The notes: generated by a model not told the origin, from the letters alone. DNA of 64,000 nucleotides from Flagellimonas myxillae (GCF_023502235.1 NZ_JAMFLY010000001.1:1488001-1552000), one strand, 5' to 3'. Counted from the first letter of the stretch, positions 1-10,098 are shown. Translations and numbers: made by a program.

Positions 1-2097
1 TTCTTCTCCTTTTTTGGGATGCCAATGGGGGAGATTTTTTATTCTGCTGGCCGTTATTTTATAGTACCGAAATGTACTTTTGGGGAATTTGATTGAGACA
101 TTGGAAACACCAAAGTCAGGAGCATCCTTTTTAAAGTCCACCCTAGTTTTCTGCAAAAGCTGTAGTTCATCTTTGATGTTCCCTCCCCAAACTTCAATGG
201 ACTCAGGAGGAGCGATTCGCTGCCACCCGATCAGGCAATGGCTCAGCATCAATTCACCAATCTGCGGCGGTGATTCCCCAAAATCGGCAAGAGCGACCAA
301 AGGGGTATTGGTAAATCCAATCCATGCCAACGAAATCATACTTCCCTGGCTCCCAATATAGTCATCCATCAAGGTGATTCCACCCTGGCCCTTATTTTTG
401 GGATTGGGTTTGGACAGTAGCTCGAGGGCAAGGGGTTTGATTCCTTTTTCAAAGAAACTAAAGGTGGCTTCATCACTCGGTTCCCAACCTGCTTTCATCG
501 CTTTGGCCTTAAGCACAAAATTAGTATCAAATTCCAATGGGTTGGCATATAATTGTGACGTACTATCTGGAGCCGAACCATCCAAGGTAAAGCGAATATC
601 CACATCCTTCAATTTGTGCGTCAAAGTGATGGGTTCACCCCTGGAAAGCACAGCACTTTTGTTGCTTAAAATTGGGGCTCCCAACTGAAATTCCTCCTCC
701 GATTGTCCCTCAAATCCGTCCACAAACCGAATGCCCGGATATTTATCCTGCAGGGTCTTAAGCTCAGAACCGGAAATTTTGGTTCCCCATAAATAAACGG
801 TAGTCAAAGTAGGAAAGCCCTCCAAAACTTTCTCTAACCCAATGTCCACCATGGTTCCTGAAATTGAAAGGGATTTTAATTGCGTATTAGCTGATAATTG
901 GGTCAAACCTGCAGTGGTCACTTGGGTAAAATTCAGATTGAGTTCCTCCAAGTTTTCCATCTTGGCCACAGGGTCAAGATTTGCATCTGTTATCGGTAAA
1001 TGGGACAGGTTTAAGGAAACCACCTGTGTTTTAATCTTTAACAATTCCGTTAGGGATTCGGGTCGAAACGCACTTTGTCCAAAAATTGCAACTTCTATGG
1101 CCGGGGATTGGGGAGATTGCTGTACTACAGTCCTATAAGGGCTGTTGAGTTTGTTTATCAGCGTCGCATCGGCATGGGCAAAACCGTATATAGGTTTTTC
1201 TTCTTCTATTTTGAACCACTTGTCATAAACCAACGACTTCAAAGGAATGGAATCTGCAAGGTTGGCCAATGTAGCCAAGGTATCGGCATCGGCATCAATC
1301 CAGTGACGGATGAGTTGGATTTCTTTCTCAGTGAGCTGGGGTTTTCCTTCCGGCGGCATGTGATCCTCGTTTTCGATGGGCAACAACGCGCGCTCTACAA
1401 TGGCACTTCCCTCGCTATTACCAGCTTCCCAAATAGGCCCATTCTCCCCACCTTTCAACATTTCCGTTAGCGATGACATGATCAATCCTCCTTTGTGCTT
1501 ATCCGGATTATGGCAGGAGACACATTTTTTGTCAAGAACTGGCTGCACATAAGCTTTAAAAATCGGAGTGTTTTCGTCAATAATAGGGGCACTTTCCGCC
1601 AACAGAGGTTCTGTTAGAAAATTGGAACCGTGGGTAACGCCCGCTCCAAAATGCCCAACCAGGACCATAAGAATTCCGGTACTGTACAGCACTGGGTAGT
1701 ACAACAGCTTTTTAGCTTCAACAGATGTGAGCAGATATACCAAGAATGCCAATACCACCCCAAGCCATTTATGCCAATTCATTAAGTCCGATTCATAGCC
1801 TTCTTTATATAGCAAAAAGCCCATAACGGCTGTAAGCGTGGTAGTCAAAGTTGTAATGCTCAGCAGTAGACCATTTATTTTTTGATAGGATTTGGCATCA
1901 ATCTGACTTTTTAGAAACGAAATAAAAATCAACAGAAAAACCAGTACAACGGGAAAATGCAATAGTAGAGGGTGCATTCTTCCAACAGGCTGCAACCAGA
2001 AAGGAATTTGTATGTGTTGCTCAAAAACCAACAACACAACGAGCAGGCAAAGCAGTGCAAAAACTATATTGGAAACTATGCGTTCAAATCCTTTCAT
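1..2097 (-). CDS. Planctomycete-type cytochrome c / chitobiase-C-like protein (3' end off window)
   Basis: Partial: 699 codons are visible and the frame is still open at the left edge. The start is the ATG at 2095-2097, one base after the stop of the next upstream gene, so the three genes 1-5869 are probably one operon. The N-terminal ~160 residues hold several hydrophobic segments with a HPLLLHFP motif, like the DUF2231-type membrane region. A c-type haem motif CVSCH lies at residues 192-196. After it come leucine-rich-like turns (NLSHLPITD, LNLNFTQVT) and a region with FTLDGSAPDS resembling the chitobiase/beta-hexosaminidase C-terminal domain. This architecture is typical of the planctomycete-type cytochrome c (PSCyt1) group. 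A membrane-anchored haem protein acting with the neighbouring PSD1 and DUF1501 proteins is inferred; the substrate is unknown. Confidence 0.8.
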   Translation of the reverse strand, partial: MKGFERIVSNIVFALLCLLVVLLVFEQHIQIPFWLQPVGRMHPLLLHFPVVLVFLLIFISFLKSQIDAKSYQKINGLLLSITTLTTTLTAVMGFLLYKEGYESDLMNWHKWLGVVLAFLVYLLTSVEAKKLLYYPVLYSTGILMVLVGHFGAGVTHGSNFLTEPLLAESAPIIDENTPIFKAYVQPVLDKKCVSCHNPDKHKGGLIMSSLTEMLKGGENGPIWEAGNSEGSAIVERALLPIENEDHMPPEGKPQLTEKEIQLIRHWIDADADTLATLANLADSIPLKSLVYDKWFKIEEEKPIYGFAHADATLINKLNSPYRTVVQQSPQSPAIEVAIFGQSAFRPESLTELLKIKTQVVSLNLSHLPITDANLDPVAKMENLEELNLNFTQVTTAGLTQLSANTQLKSLSISGTMVDIGLEKVLEGFPTLTTVYLWGTKISGSELKTLQDKYPGIRFVDGFEGQSEEEFQLGAPILSNKSAVLSRGEPITLTHKLKDVDIRFTLDGSAPDSTSQLYANPLEFDTNFVLKAKAMKAGWEPSDEATFSFFEKGIKPLALELLSKPNPKNKGQGGITLMDDYIGSQGSMISLAWIGFTNTPLVALADFGESPPQIGELMLSHCLIGWQRIAPPESIEVWGGNIKDELQLLQKTRVDFKKDAPDFGVSNVSIKFPKSTFRYYKITASRIKNLPHWHPKKGEE

Positions 2098-2098
2098 A

Positions 2099-3553
2099 CT
2101 ACGCCAAGATGTCTTTTACCACGTGTCCGTGAACATCCGTTAATCTGAACCTACGTCCCAAATATTTATACGTGAGTTTTTCGTGATCAAGCCCCATAAG
2201 GTGCATAATGGTGGCCTGAAGGTCATGCACATGCACTGGGTCCTTGATGATGTTGTACCCAAATTCGTCCGTTTCCCCATAGGACAGGCCTCCTTTTACG
2301 CCACCTCCAGCCATCCAAATGCTATAGCATTTTGGATGGTGGTCCCGTCCGTAATTATCTTCGGTCAGCTTACCTTGACAGTAGTTGGTTCGTCCAAACT
2401 CTCCGCCCCAGATAACCAAAGTTTCATCCAAAAGCCCACGTTGTTTTAGGTCTTTGATCAAGGCTGCCGAAGCTTGGTCCACATCCTTGGCCTGACCCGA
2501 CATTTCTTCAACCAAATTGCCATGCTGGTCCCATCCTTGGTGGTACAATTGTACAAAACGCACTCCTGATTCTGATAATTTTCTGGCCAACAAGCAATTG
2601 GATGCGTAGGTTCCAGGGATCATGCAATCCGTACCATACATTTTGATCACATGATCAGGTTCTTTGGACAAATCCGTGATCTCCGGTACCGCAGTTTGCA
2701 TGCGATAAGCCATCTCATATTGCTGGATTTTGGCGTGGATTTGGGGGTCACCAAACTCTTCAAAGCCCATGTGGTTTAGGGATGCCAAATGATCCAACAT
2801 TTTTTTTCTGCTCTTCATGTCCATCCCATCCGGATTGTTCAGATACAGTACTGGGTCCTCGCTGGCGCTGAACTGAACTCCCTGGTGCACACTGTCCAGG
2901 AAACCATTGGACCACAATTTGGAATAAACGCCTTGGCCATTTCCCTTTCCGCGGGAAAGAAGAACACAAAATGCGGGCAGGTTTTTATTTTCACTTCCTA
3001 GCCCATAACTCATCCAAGCGCCCATGCTTGGGCGATTGCCCTGTTGTGAACCTGTTTGTAGGAAAGTCAGCGCAGGGTCATGGTTAATCGCTTCGGTGTT
3101 AACCGTTTTTATCACACAGATATCATCGGTGATCTCTGCAATTTTTGGAAACAGGTCACTTACCCAGGTCCCTGAACTTCCATATTGCTTGAACCCAAAT
3201 TTGGAGCCTACCAACGGAAAACGCTCTTGATTGGCGGTCATTCCGGTGAGCCTTTGCCCCTGCCGGATGGACTCGGGCAAATCCTGACCATACATTTTAT
3301 TGAGCAACGGTTTATAATCAAAGGTCTCCAATTGCGAGGGAGCCCCATTTTGAAACAGCATGATAATGCGCTTTGCTTTGGAAGCAAAATGTCTGATTCC
3401 CAAGGGTAGTTCCTCGGCGTCTGAAGCACTGCCTTTAAATAGGTCGGGGACCAAAAGAGAGCCCAGGGCGGCACTACCAACACCAAGCGCCATTTTTCCA
3501 AGGAAATGTCTTCGGTTCACATTAAGTCGATGCTCAAAAAATTCTTTTTCCAT
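2099..3553 (-). CDS. DUF1501 domain protein, Tat-exported
   Basis: 484 residues of the DUF1501 family, which is related to alkaline phosphatase/sulfatase-like folds. The N terminus carries a twin-arginine motif (NRRHFLGK, residues 13-20) followed by a hydrophobic Gly/Ala stretch, so Tat export of a folded protein is predicted. Family signatures seen include LFQNGAPSQLETFDYKP, GWDQHGNL, WGGEFGRTNYCQG and DHHPKCYSIWMAGGG. DUF1501 genes are nearly always paired with a PSD1-type cytochrome c protein, and here one starts 10 bases upstream (stop at 3563). The biochemical role of the pair is not established; a periplasmic, metal-dependent redox or hydrolytic function is inference. Confidence 0.9.
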   Translation of the reverse strand: MEKEFFEHRLNVNRRHFLGKMALGVGSAALGSLLVPDLFKGSASDAEELPLGIRHFASKAKRIIMLFQNGAPSQLETFDYKPLLNKMYGQDLPESIRQGQRLTGMTANQERFPLVGSKFGFKQYGSSGTWVSDLFPKIAEITDDICVIKTVNTEAINHDPALTFLQTGSQQGNRPSMGAWMSYGLGSENKNLPAFCVLLSRGKGNGQGVYSKLWSNGFLDSVHQGVQFSASEDPVLYLNNPDGMDMKSRKKMLDHLASLNHMGFEEFGDPQIHAKIQQYEMAYRMQTAVPEITDLSKEPDHVIKMYGTDCMIPGTYASNCLLARKLSESGVRFVQLYHQGWDQHGNLVEEMSGQAKDVDQASAALIKDLKQRGLLDETLVIWGGEFGRTNYCQGKLTEDNYGRDHHPKCYSIWMAGGGVKGGLSYGETDEFGYNIIKDPVHVHDLQATIMHLMGLDHEKLTYKYLGRRFRLTDVHGHVVKDILA

Positions 3554-3562
3554 GGTTTAGTT

Positions 3563-5869
3563 TTAACTTCTGGTGGTGGCTTCTTCCAAATTGTACATTG
3601 TATGGATAACTTGCATAAGGGCCGCAATGGTTATATCGTCCCTGTTTTCCAGTGACTTGTATTCCCCAACGTTCAGGAACGCTCCTGCATCATCCAGATT
3701 GGATTTAAAATACGCCACTTGATCGTTATAATATCCAAGCAAAACATCCAATTCTTCAGGTTTGGCTTCACGACATACAATACGTTTAAACGCATTTTTT
3801 ATGCGTTCTTGGTCCTCCAATTCCGAACTACCCAGATTTTCCGCCAATACCCTGGACGCCTCCAAAACGGTGGGGTCATTTAGCATTACCAAGGCCTGAA
3901 GTGGCGTACCTGTATTTAATCTTCTAACCTCGCATTGGTCTCTATTGGAGGCATCAAAGGTTAGCATCGAAGGCGGTGGGACCGTACGTTTGATAAAGGT
4001 GTAAATCCCCCTTCGATACAAATTTTCCCCATGGTCCTGCACATAGGCCTTCAGCACACCCCTACCGGAGGTAGCGGCCAACCAAATGCCATCGGGTTGG
4101 TAAGGTTTTACACTGGGTCCCCCAATCTCATCATTTAATAGACCGCTGCTTGCTAAAACATGGTCCCGAATCATCTCGGCTCCCAAACGCGTTCGATGCA
4201 TTCTGGACAGCAAACTGTTTTCAGGGTCTTTTTCCTGCTTTCTTTTTGTGTTTCGTGCGGATTGGGTGTAGGTAGACGACATCACAATTTGTTTTACCAA
4301 TCTTTTGATGTCCCAACCGTTTTCCCGGAAATCCACTGCAAGCCAGTCCAACAATTCGGGATGGGTGGGCAATTCCCCTTGCATGCCAAAATCCCCAGCG
4401 GTTTTTACAATTCCGCGACCAAAAATCTCTTGCCAGATTCGATTTACGAATACCCTGGATGTTAGCGGGTGTTTTTCACTCAAAAGCCACTTTGATAAAC
4501 CCAATCTGTTGGGGCGAAAGTTCAAGGTGTCAAATGCCATGATCGCTTTTGGGGTATTAAAAGTGACCACCTCGGTCTTTGCATCATAATTCCCACGGTC
4601 CAGAATATGGGTATCCCTAATCCCCACCGAATCTTCCATAACCATCACAGCGACCGGATAGGAATCCTTTTTATTGACAAAGGTGAGTACCTCCTCCACC
4701 ATTTCATCTGTGATCTCCATTCTAGGTGGGTCGGCATAATTTCCGTCAATAGTTCCCACCAATCCCTTTTCAGGAACTTTATCAAAAAAGGCAAAAGTGC
4801 TATAATAGTCGTTTTGCGAGATAGGATCATATTTATGATCGTGACATTTGGCGCACTCATAGGTCAATCCCAAAAAGGCCTTACCAAAGGTATTTGTACG
4901 GTCGGTCACGTATTCGATTCGGTATTCCTCATCAATGACCCCTCCTTCTTGGGTAATTTTATGGTTTCTATTAAATCCTGTCGCCAATAGGGCTTCCACA
5001 TTTTTTTCAGCTAAGAGGTCACCTGCCAATTGCCAGGTTAGAAATTGATCAAAGGGATAATTCTCGTTAAACGCATGGATTACCCAATCCCGCCAGGGCC
5101 ACATGGTTCTTGGCCCATCATCTTGATACCCGTGTGAATCGGCATAGCGGGCAATATCCAACCAATGTATTGCCATTTTTTCGCCATAGTGTTTGTTGTC
5201 CAACAATTGGTCCACCATCTTTTCATAGGCGTTGGGAGAGGTATCCTGTTCAAAAGCCTCCTGCATGGCAAGGGTTGGCGGAAGGCCGGTCAAATCAAAA
5301 GATACCCTTTTCAGTAGATGGGATTTAGCGGCAGTTTCATTGGGTTTCAGTCGCTTTTCGTCCAATTTGGCCAAGATAAAATGGTCAATTTCGTTAGTGG
5401 GCCATTCGTCATCGGAAACCTTGGGCAAGTTAGGTCTTTCGGGAGCCACGAATGCCCAATGGGGTTTGTAAGCTGCTCCTTGTTCTATCCATTTTTTGAT
5501 CAGATCAATGTTGTATGCACTGAGTTTTAGGTTTGATTCCGGTGGGGGCATCATTACAGTGGAATCTTGGGAGGTAATGCGCAGATATGCTTCGGATTGT
5601 TCTGGATTCCCAGATACTATGGCGAACTTATCATTGTAATCCTTTAAGGCGGCATAAGCCCCCTCCTGGGTATCGAGACGGAGGTCTGCCTCCCTTTTAT
5701 TGGCATCGGGGCCGTGACACGCAAAGCACTTATCGGACAGTATGGGGCGCACATGGAAATTATAATCCACAACGTCTGGGACTTTCTTGTTATCTCCATC
5801 GGAGGTGTGGTTCAAACAAGAACTGCAGATCAATGCAATCAGTAGTATGCGAAGTGGAGTGATGTTCAT
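3563..5869 (-). CDS. PSD1 / planctomycete cytochrome c domain lipoprotein (DUF1549-DUF1553)
   Basis: 768 residues from the ATG at 5867-5869. An in-frame start at 5932 exists, but the downstream one puts a lipoprotein signal peptide at the N terminus (MNITPLRILL..., candidate lipid-modified Cys18), so it is preferred. A c-type haem motif CFACH sits at residues 48-52 followed by the PSCyt1-type GPDANKREADLRLDT. A second CAKCH motif is at residues 339-343 inside the DUF1549 region (WLDIARYADSHGYQDDG upstream). The DUF1553 region ends the protein (HPLTSRVFVNRIWQEIFGRG, PLQALVMLNDP). This is the first gene of the three-gene set. It is expected to be a periplasmic or surface lipoprotein and electron carrier; the donor and acceptor are unknown. 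Confidence 0.9.
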   Translation of the reverse strand: MNITPLRILLIALICSSCLNHTSDGDNKKVPDVVDYNFHVRPILSDKCFACHGPDANKREADLRLDTQEGAYAALKDYNDKFAIVSGNPEQSEAYLRITSQDSTVMMPPPESNLKLSAYNIDLIKKWIEQGAAYKPHWAFVAPERPNLPKVSDDEWPTNEIDHFILAKLDEKRLKPNETAAKSHLLKRVSFDLTGLPPTLAMQEAFEQDTSPNAYEKMVDQLLDNKHYGEKMAIHWLDIARYADSHGYQDDGPRTMWPWRDWVIHAFNENYPFDQFLTWQLAGDLLAEKNVEALLATGFNRNHKITQEGGVIDEEYRIEYVTDRTNTFGKAFLGLTYECAKCHDHKYDPISQNDYYSTFAFFDKVPEKGLVGTIDGNYADPPRMEITDEMVEEVLTFVNKKDSYPVAVMVMEDSVGIRDTHILDRGNYDAKTEVVTFNTPKAIMAFDTLNFRPNRLGLSKWLLSEKHPLTSRVFVNRIWQEIFGRGIVKTAGDFGMQGELPTHPELLDWLAVDFRENGWDIKRLVKQIVMSSTYTQSARNTKRKQEKDPENSLLSRMHRTRLGAEMIRDHVLASSGLLNDEIGGPSVKPYQPDGIWLAATSGRGVLKAYVQDHGENLYRRGIYTFIKRTVPPPSMLTFDASNRDQCEVRRLNTGTPLQALVMLNDPTVLEASRVLAENLGSSELEDQERIKNAFKRIVCREAKPEELDVLLGYYNDQVAYFKSNLDDAGAFLNVGEYKSLENRDDITIAALMQVIHTMYNLEEATTRS

Positions 5870-6041
5870 AAAAGTGCTCAATGAAATATGGTAATAAGGT
5901 AGCCAACCTATCGCAATTTTGCCAAAAAACACCCCTTTTTATCAAAGAATCGGTTTATAATGACCAAAATTTCAAGAAAATGAATGAATAACGTTGTTTT
6001 TAACGTTGCACATGGGCAAATTGAGGATTCTACCCACCCGT

Positions 6042-8519
6042 TTATTCGAAATTTCTGGCACCTATTGTCTTCAAAAAGGTTCCAGAAAGTCCTGTGGTGC
6101 TCAACCCTTCAATATTTATCTGAATTTTGTTGGCTATGTCGGAGTTGAAAAACCGAAGCGTGGCCTTGCCGTTATCGTCTGTTCTCAACATGGGATCCCA
6201 AAACAATGTCGAGCGGAAATCGCTTACATCCTCCAAACCAGGCTCCGAGTCGTATAATGGGCTATAAAACTCCTTTCCAGTGGAATGGACCGTAAGTTCC
6301 AAATTCGAGGACTTGGGTTTTTTGTTAAGGTTAGATCCAATTTTGGTGTAGATTAGAAACACGCCTGCCGCACCCTGAACTCCATAAATTACGTTTGAAG
6401 CCATTTGCGGGTCCAAATACTCTATTCTTTCAATGGATTGCACATTGATATGGGCAATGGCCCTGGGTACCCCACTCACCAGTTCAGGTATGTTACCTCC
6501 TACAATTGAATCCTTAAATCCGAACCTTGGCATAGGAAATCCATCCACTACCCAAAGTGGGCCTCCTCTGGGGTCGGAAATGCGATTGGGTAAATTCATA
6601 CCCCTCATCCTGCCGATCAAATGCATAACATCCACCGAATTTGGGTAATCGTCCGCATAAACAACCCTATCAGGCTCAATCCCATATTTTGAAGGTCTTG
6701 TCCATTCCTTCTTTTCGGTCTTTTCCGTGGATACGCTTACCTCGTCCAAATTGATAATTCCCTCGATTGAGGAAATCGAATTTCCTTGACTTCGAATTGC
6801 TGATAATCTCTGATAGTTTTCTTCACCATCGGAATGTTCTGAAGGAATAAAATCAAATTTTGGTTCGGGTAATTGAATATTCTGTTTTTGTAATTTAACC
6901 TTTGAACATTGGATTTTACCCTTGGAGTTGTAGGCATTAAAAACCAACTCGGCTTTCCCTGAACTATTAAAATTCTTCACCAAAAATCTGCCAAAGTCAT
7001 CTGTGACAAAACTGTGTTCGGACAAGTTTGTCTCGGATTTTGCAATAATCTTAAAGGGGGTATTTCTTAGGAGTTGATCGTTTCTGCCATAGGCAATACC
7101 TGCAATATTGGTTCCCTGAGCAAAAGAAAAAGCCCTGTTTTTGCTTTGGCCATTCAAAATTTCAGGCCACTGATATTTTCTCCAACCGTGCGTGAGCATG
7201 ACCAAATCCAATTGGTACTGGGTCGTTCGGCTTTGGTCCCTAAATAGTTCGGCAGGTCGATGGATTTGTCCCCGCAAATCTGACTGCAACAACAAGTATG
7301 AACGTATATTGGACGAACCAGTATCTTTTGCAAATTGGTCAGCATCGGAAATGGAAACCGAAAGCGCCGAAGAGACGGGCATGCCATTGGAATCCTTAAC
7401 AACAATATCAACCTCAATTTCTCCCCTTGCATGGAAAACAGTGCTTTTGGTTGTTGCGCTTATGCGCAAATTTTCCCTGTTGTTAATAAAAGAAAGTCTT
7501 TCACAATGTGGGTTCCCTTGATCGTCAAACAAGCTTAAAGACAATATGCCACTTGGAATCTTGGAAGTGGAAATTTCCAGTGTCTGATTATCGTTTGGCC
7601 CCAAATCCAATCGCTCTTGAAAATATCGCTTTCCCCTAGAGAGTCCCAACAAGTAGAAAGATCTGTTAGCATATTGTGGGCTAGCCTGCACCTGGATCAC
7701 AATTTTACCATATTCCTTGCTTCCAACTGATAGTGCGTAACCCTCCGATAAAACAGCAGGCAAGGGGTAAACGGTACCATCTTTAAGAACGGCCCTGTAG
7801 TTCGTATTTGCTTTGGGGAGCAAATAGAATATTCCGGAACCCCGAGAAACCGTATTCAACTCGGCAACCACATTACCATGTGAATCCTCAACATATCCGG
7901 AAATTACTTTTCCCATACCATCTTTGCCAACGGCCCTAAAAGCAATTTTAGTGGTTAGGCCATCAATAAGATTTCCTCCTTCGGGAAAAAATTGTAGGTC
8001 CAAGGGAGCATCAATAATGAAAGGGTTCTCGGATGGATCCACCCGACCAAGTACCTTGACCTGTTTTTTATAAAAAAAGTTCTGATCAAAATTTCGCATC
8101 CAATTCGTGTAGGACCTAATTTGATAGGTTCCAGGCTCAAGGTCCTTTGGAAAATGGATAGATCCCTGCGCCCTCCCCTTGCTCAACTGGACGGTTTGGG
8201 ACGCAACTATATCCTTGGATTGACTTATCAGGTCTACATGTAGGACTTTGCTTGCCTCGGAATATAGATGGTCAGCTCCCAATACCAAATAGGCGCTAAA
8301 CCAAATCTCCTCGTTTGGGGATACAACTTCTTTATCTAAGTGCAAATAGGCCTTTTCAATTGGATTTTGGGAGTGATACACATCCAACGATTCATTGAAA
8401 TTTGACCAAACGAGCTCTTTATCCAATCCGAAATTGTTCTGACCATATCCCAACTGGGCGGTCAAAACAAATAGAGCGGAAACTACGATCAATATTAAAG
8501 ATCTCATATGAAAAGCCAT
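6042..8519 (-). CDS. Macroglobulin-like / TonB-plug domain envelope protein
   Basis: 825 residues with a cleavable-type signal peptide (hydrophobic stretch ending ...QLGYGQ). The start may be the ATG at 8519 or the one four codons later at 8507. Residues ~45-160 have the MG2-like pattern seen in Bacteroidota proteins of this type (KAYLHLDKEVVSPNEEIWFSAY; YQIRSYTNWM). The middle contains more beta-rich domains. Near residues 610-720 there is a TonB-receptor plug-like region (GPLWVVDGFP, IERIEYLDPQMASNVIYG, GVFLIYTKIG) preceded by LDEVSVS. No room remains for a 22-strand barrel after the plug, so it is not itself a full receptor. Proteins like this are common in Flavobacteriia and their role is not well defined; an outer-membrane-associated function is inferred. 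Confidence 0.8.
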   Translation of the reverse strand: MAFHMRSLILIVVSALFVLTAQLGYGQNNFGLDKELVWSNFNESLDVYHSQNPIEKAYLHLDKEVVSPNEEIWFSAYLVLGADHLYSEASKVLHVDLISQSKDIVASQTVQLSKGRAQGSIHFPKDLEPGTYQIRSYTNWMRNFDQNFFYKKQVKVLGRVDPSENPFIIDAPLDLQFFPEGGNLIDGLTTKIAFRAVGKDGMGKVISGYVEDSHGNVVAELNTVSRGSGIFYLLPKANTNYRAVLKDGTVYPLPAVLSEGYALSVGSKEYGKIVIQVQASPQYANRSFYLLGLSRGKRYFQERLDLGPNDNQTLEISTSKIPSGILSLSLFDDQGNPHCERLSFINNRENLRISATTKSTVFHARGEIEVDIVVKDSNGMPVSSALSVSISDADQFAKDTGSSNIRSYLLLQSDLRGQIHRPAELFRDQSRTTQYQLDLVMLTHGWRKYQWPEILNGQSKNRAFSFAQGTNIAGIAYGRNDQLLRNTPFKIIAKSETNLSEHSFVTDDFGRFLVKNFNSSGKAELVFNAYNSKGKIQCSKVKLQKQNIQLPEPKFDFIPSEHSDGEENYQRLSAIRSQGNSISSIEGIINLDEVSVSTEKTEKKEWTRPSKYGIEPDRVVYADDYPNSVDVMHLIGRMRGMNLPNRISDPRGGPLWVVDGFPMPRFGFKDSIVGGNIPELVSGVPRAIAHINVQSIERIEYLDPQMASNVIYGVQGAAGVFLIYTKIGSNLNKKPKSSNLELTVHSTGKEFYSPLYDSEPGLEDVSDFRSTLFWDPMLRTDDNGKATLRFFNSDIANKIQINIEGLSTTGLSGTFLKTIGARNFE

Positions 8520-8540
8520 GTAGATGAACTACTTCCCTAC

Positions 8541-8548
8541 TAAAGATA
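8541..8548 (-). promoter_or_regulatory. Possible -7 element for the macroglobulin/plug gene
   Basis: Read on the minus strand, TATCTTTA lies 21 bases before the start at 8519 and resembles the Bacteroidota -7 element TAnnTTTG. No clear TTG lies at the expected -33 distance, so this is a weak call. Confidence 0.3.
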
Positions 8549-8647
8549 ACGGATTTTTTTAAAGATTCCTTGTCTTGAAAGCACCATACGGACATGGGGT
8601 TTTGTATTGCTCCGGATGACCAATATCACATATTCAGACCAAGTCGT

Positions 8648-9976
8648 TTATTGAAAACTTGAACGGAAAAATGTGCCTGCTTCAATATGGGTTCCATTAG
8701 GATACTCCTGTCTGGACTCCAGAATGGCCTGAATATATTGGGAATAGTCGTCGGCCAAGGCTGAATTTCTGGTAAGCTTCACACTAAATCCAGTTATATC
8801 ACTACTTTGGATAGGGCCATCTGTAATGATATTATCAAACAGCTGGGCTTTGGAAAAAGACAATGAGGATTGACCTACACTATGAATCCTGTGATTGAAG
8901 GTATCATCGTAAATGTTGGATATAGGCCTTGAAAAATAGACCGTATTAAAATCATGATCGGACATGGATTCCAACGCTACAGCAATGGTATCCTCATTAA
9001 TTAGGCTCGCTTCAAAGGCAGGTAAACTGAACACTTGATCATTTGGTAGCCCAAATCTACTAATCTGATAATGAAGGGGCCTATCGCTGCAGCATAGCAT
9101 GAAAATATTTAGTTCATAAGTGTCAAAAATATCTGACGGATAGTACAATTCATTCACGAAACTCCTTCTCACGACGTCCAGAGATTTGACTTTTCTAACA
9201 CCATTGTCCGTAGCAAATCCATTTAGGGCTACACTGGAACCGGTAAACACCGGAATTTCAACAGTCATTTTATTCTCTGCCAAAGACAAGGTTTGAAAAT
9301 CCACTTCAATTTCGCTGTTCCTTTCAACCCCAGACTGATAGTAGTATCTGGGTTCGGTATCGTCCGGGCTTTGGAACAATCCGTAAAAATTACCAGGGTA
9401 GTCGGGCAGGGTTACCTCCATTTGATAACTACCGCCATCTGCCGAAGTTCCTGAAACGTCCGCCACGAACGAGTTTTGAGTTTCCAGAGGGAAACCAGTA
9501 TTCGTTAGATTCAAATTAAACGTATCACCATTCCCATTTGCGGCCGGAGCATTCAAGACATAGCTCCCGGAGTCAACATCTGTAAAGGTTGTTAGTTCCG
9601 TCTCTACATTGAATTGGGTATCACGTTTTGTAACCAGGGTTATATCGTGGACAGCCGAAGTGTTGACTTCCAACTCTATGAGGTTGATGGAATTGTTGAC
9701 CAAGGATTTTTCAACCAATACTTCTCCTAGTTCGTTGCTTAAATACAAGGTACCCTGATACGACTCATTAAAATAGTCCCCGTTGATCTGCAACGAAAAA
9801 GTAAAAATTTCGGTTTCCTCTTCCTCTTCTTCCTCCTCATTACCAGATTGTCCATCGTCATCGGAGCCATCGACGACCTCATCGTCCGTGGTACCCTTGG
9901 TATCCGAATCTGTTGAGCTGGTACTGCACGATAGGCAGATTAAAAGGCAATACAAGAAGATGGAAATCCTTTTCAT
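8648..9976 (-). CDS. Lipoprotein of unknown function with acidic linker
   Basis: 442 residues. The signal peptide MKRISIFLYCLLICLSC gives a lipid-modified Cys17. It is followed by a Ser/Thr/Asp/Glu-rich linker of about 40 residues that includes an uninterrupted run of acidic residues (EEEEEEEETE). Such acidic stretches just after the lipid Cys are known as surface-export signals in Bacteroidota lipoproteins. The remainder is beta-rich with no motif I recognise; two adjacent Cys (MLCCSD) occur near residue 295. It stands alone between an envelope protein and a DoxX gene. A surface-exposed lipoprotein is likely; any binding or enzyme function is unknown. Confidence 0.75.
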   Translation of the reverse strand: MKRISIFLYCLLICLSCSTSSTDSDTKGTTDDEVVDGSDDDGQSGNEEEEEEEETEIFTFSLQINGDYFNESYQGTLYLSNELGEVLVEKSLVNNSINLIELEVNTSAVHDITLVTKRDTQFNVETELTTFTDVDSGSYVLNAPAANGNGDTFNLNLTNTGFPLETQNSFVADVSGTSADGGSYQMEVTLPDYPGNFYGLFQSPDDTEPRYYYQSGVERNSEIEVDFQTLSLAENKMTVEIPVFTGSSVALNGFATDNGVRKVKSLDVVRRSFVNELYYPSDIFDTYELNIFMLCCSDRPLHYQISRFGLPNDQVFSLPAFEASLINEDTIAVALESMSDHDFNTVYFSRPISNIYDDTFNHRIHSVGQSSLSFSKAQLFDNIITDGPIQSSDITGFSVKLTRNSALADDYSQYIQAILESRQEYPNGTHIEAGTFFRSSFQ

Positions 9977-10098
9977 TAGAACTTATATTTTCCTACAAGA
10001 AAAATATTTAATGTTCCATGGCAAAATAATTCGGTTGAAATGATAAAAATTCCACCAAAATCAAGATAATCGGCACATTAATTAGTCCCTGTTCAAAT

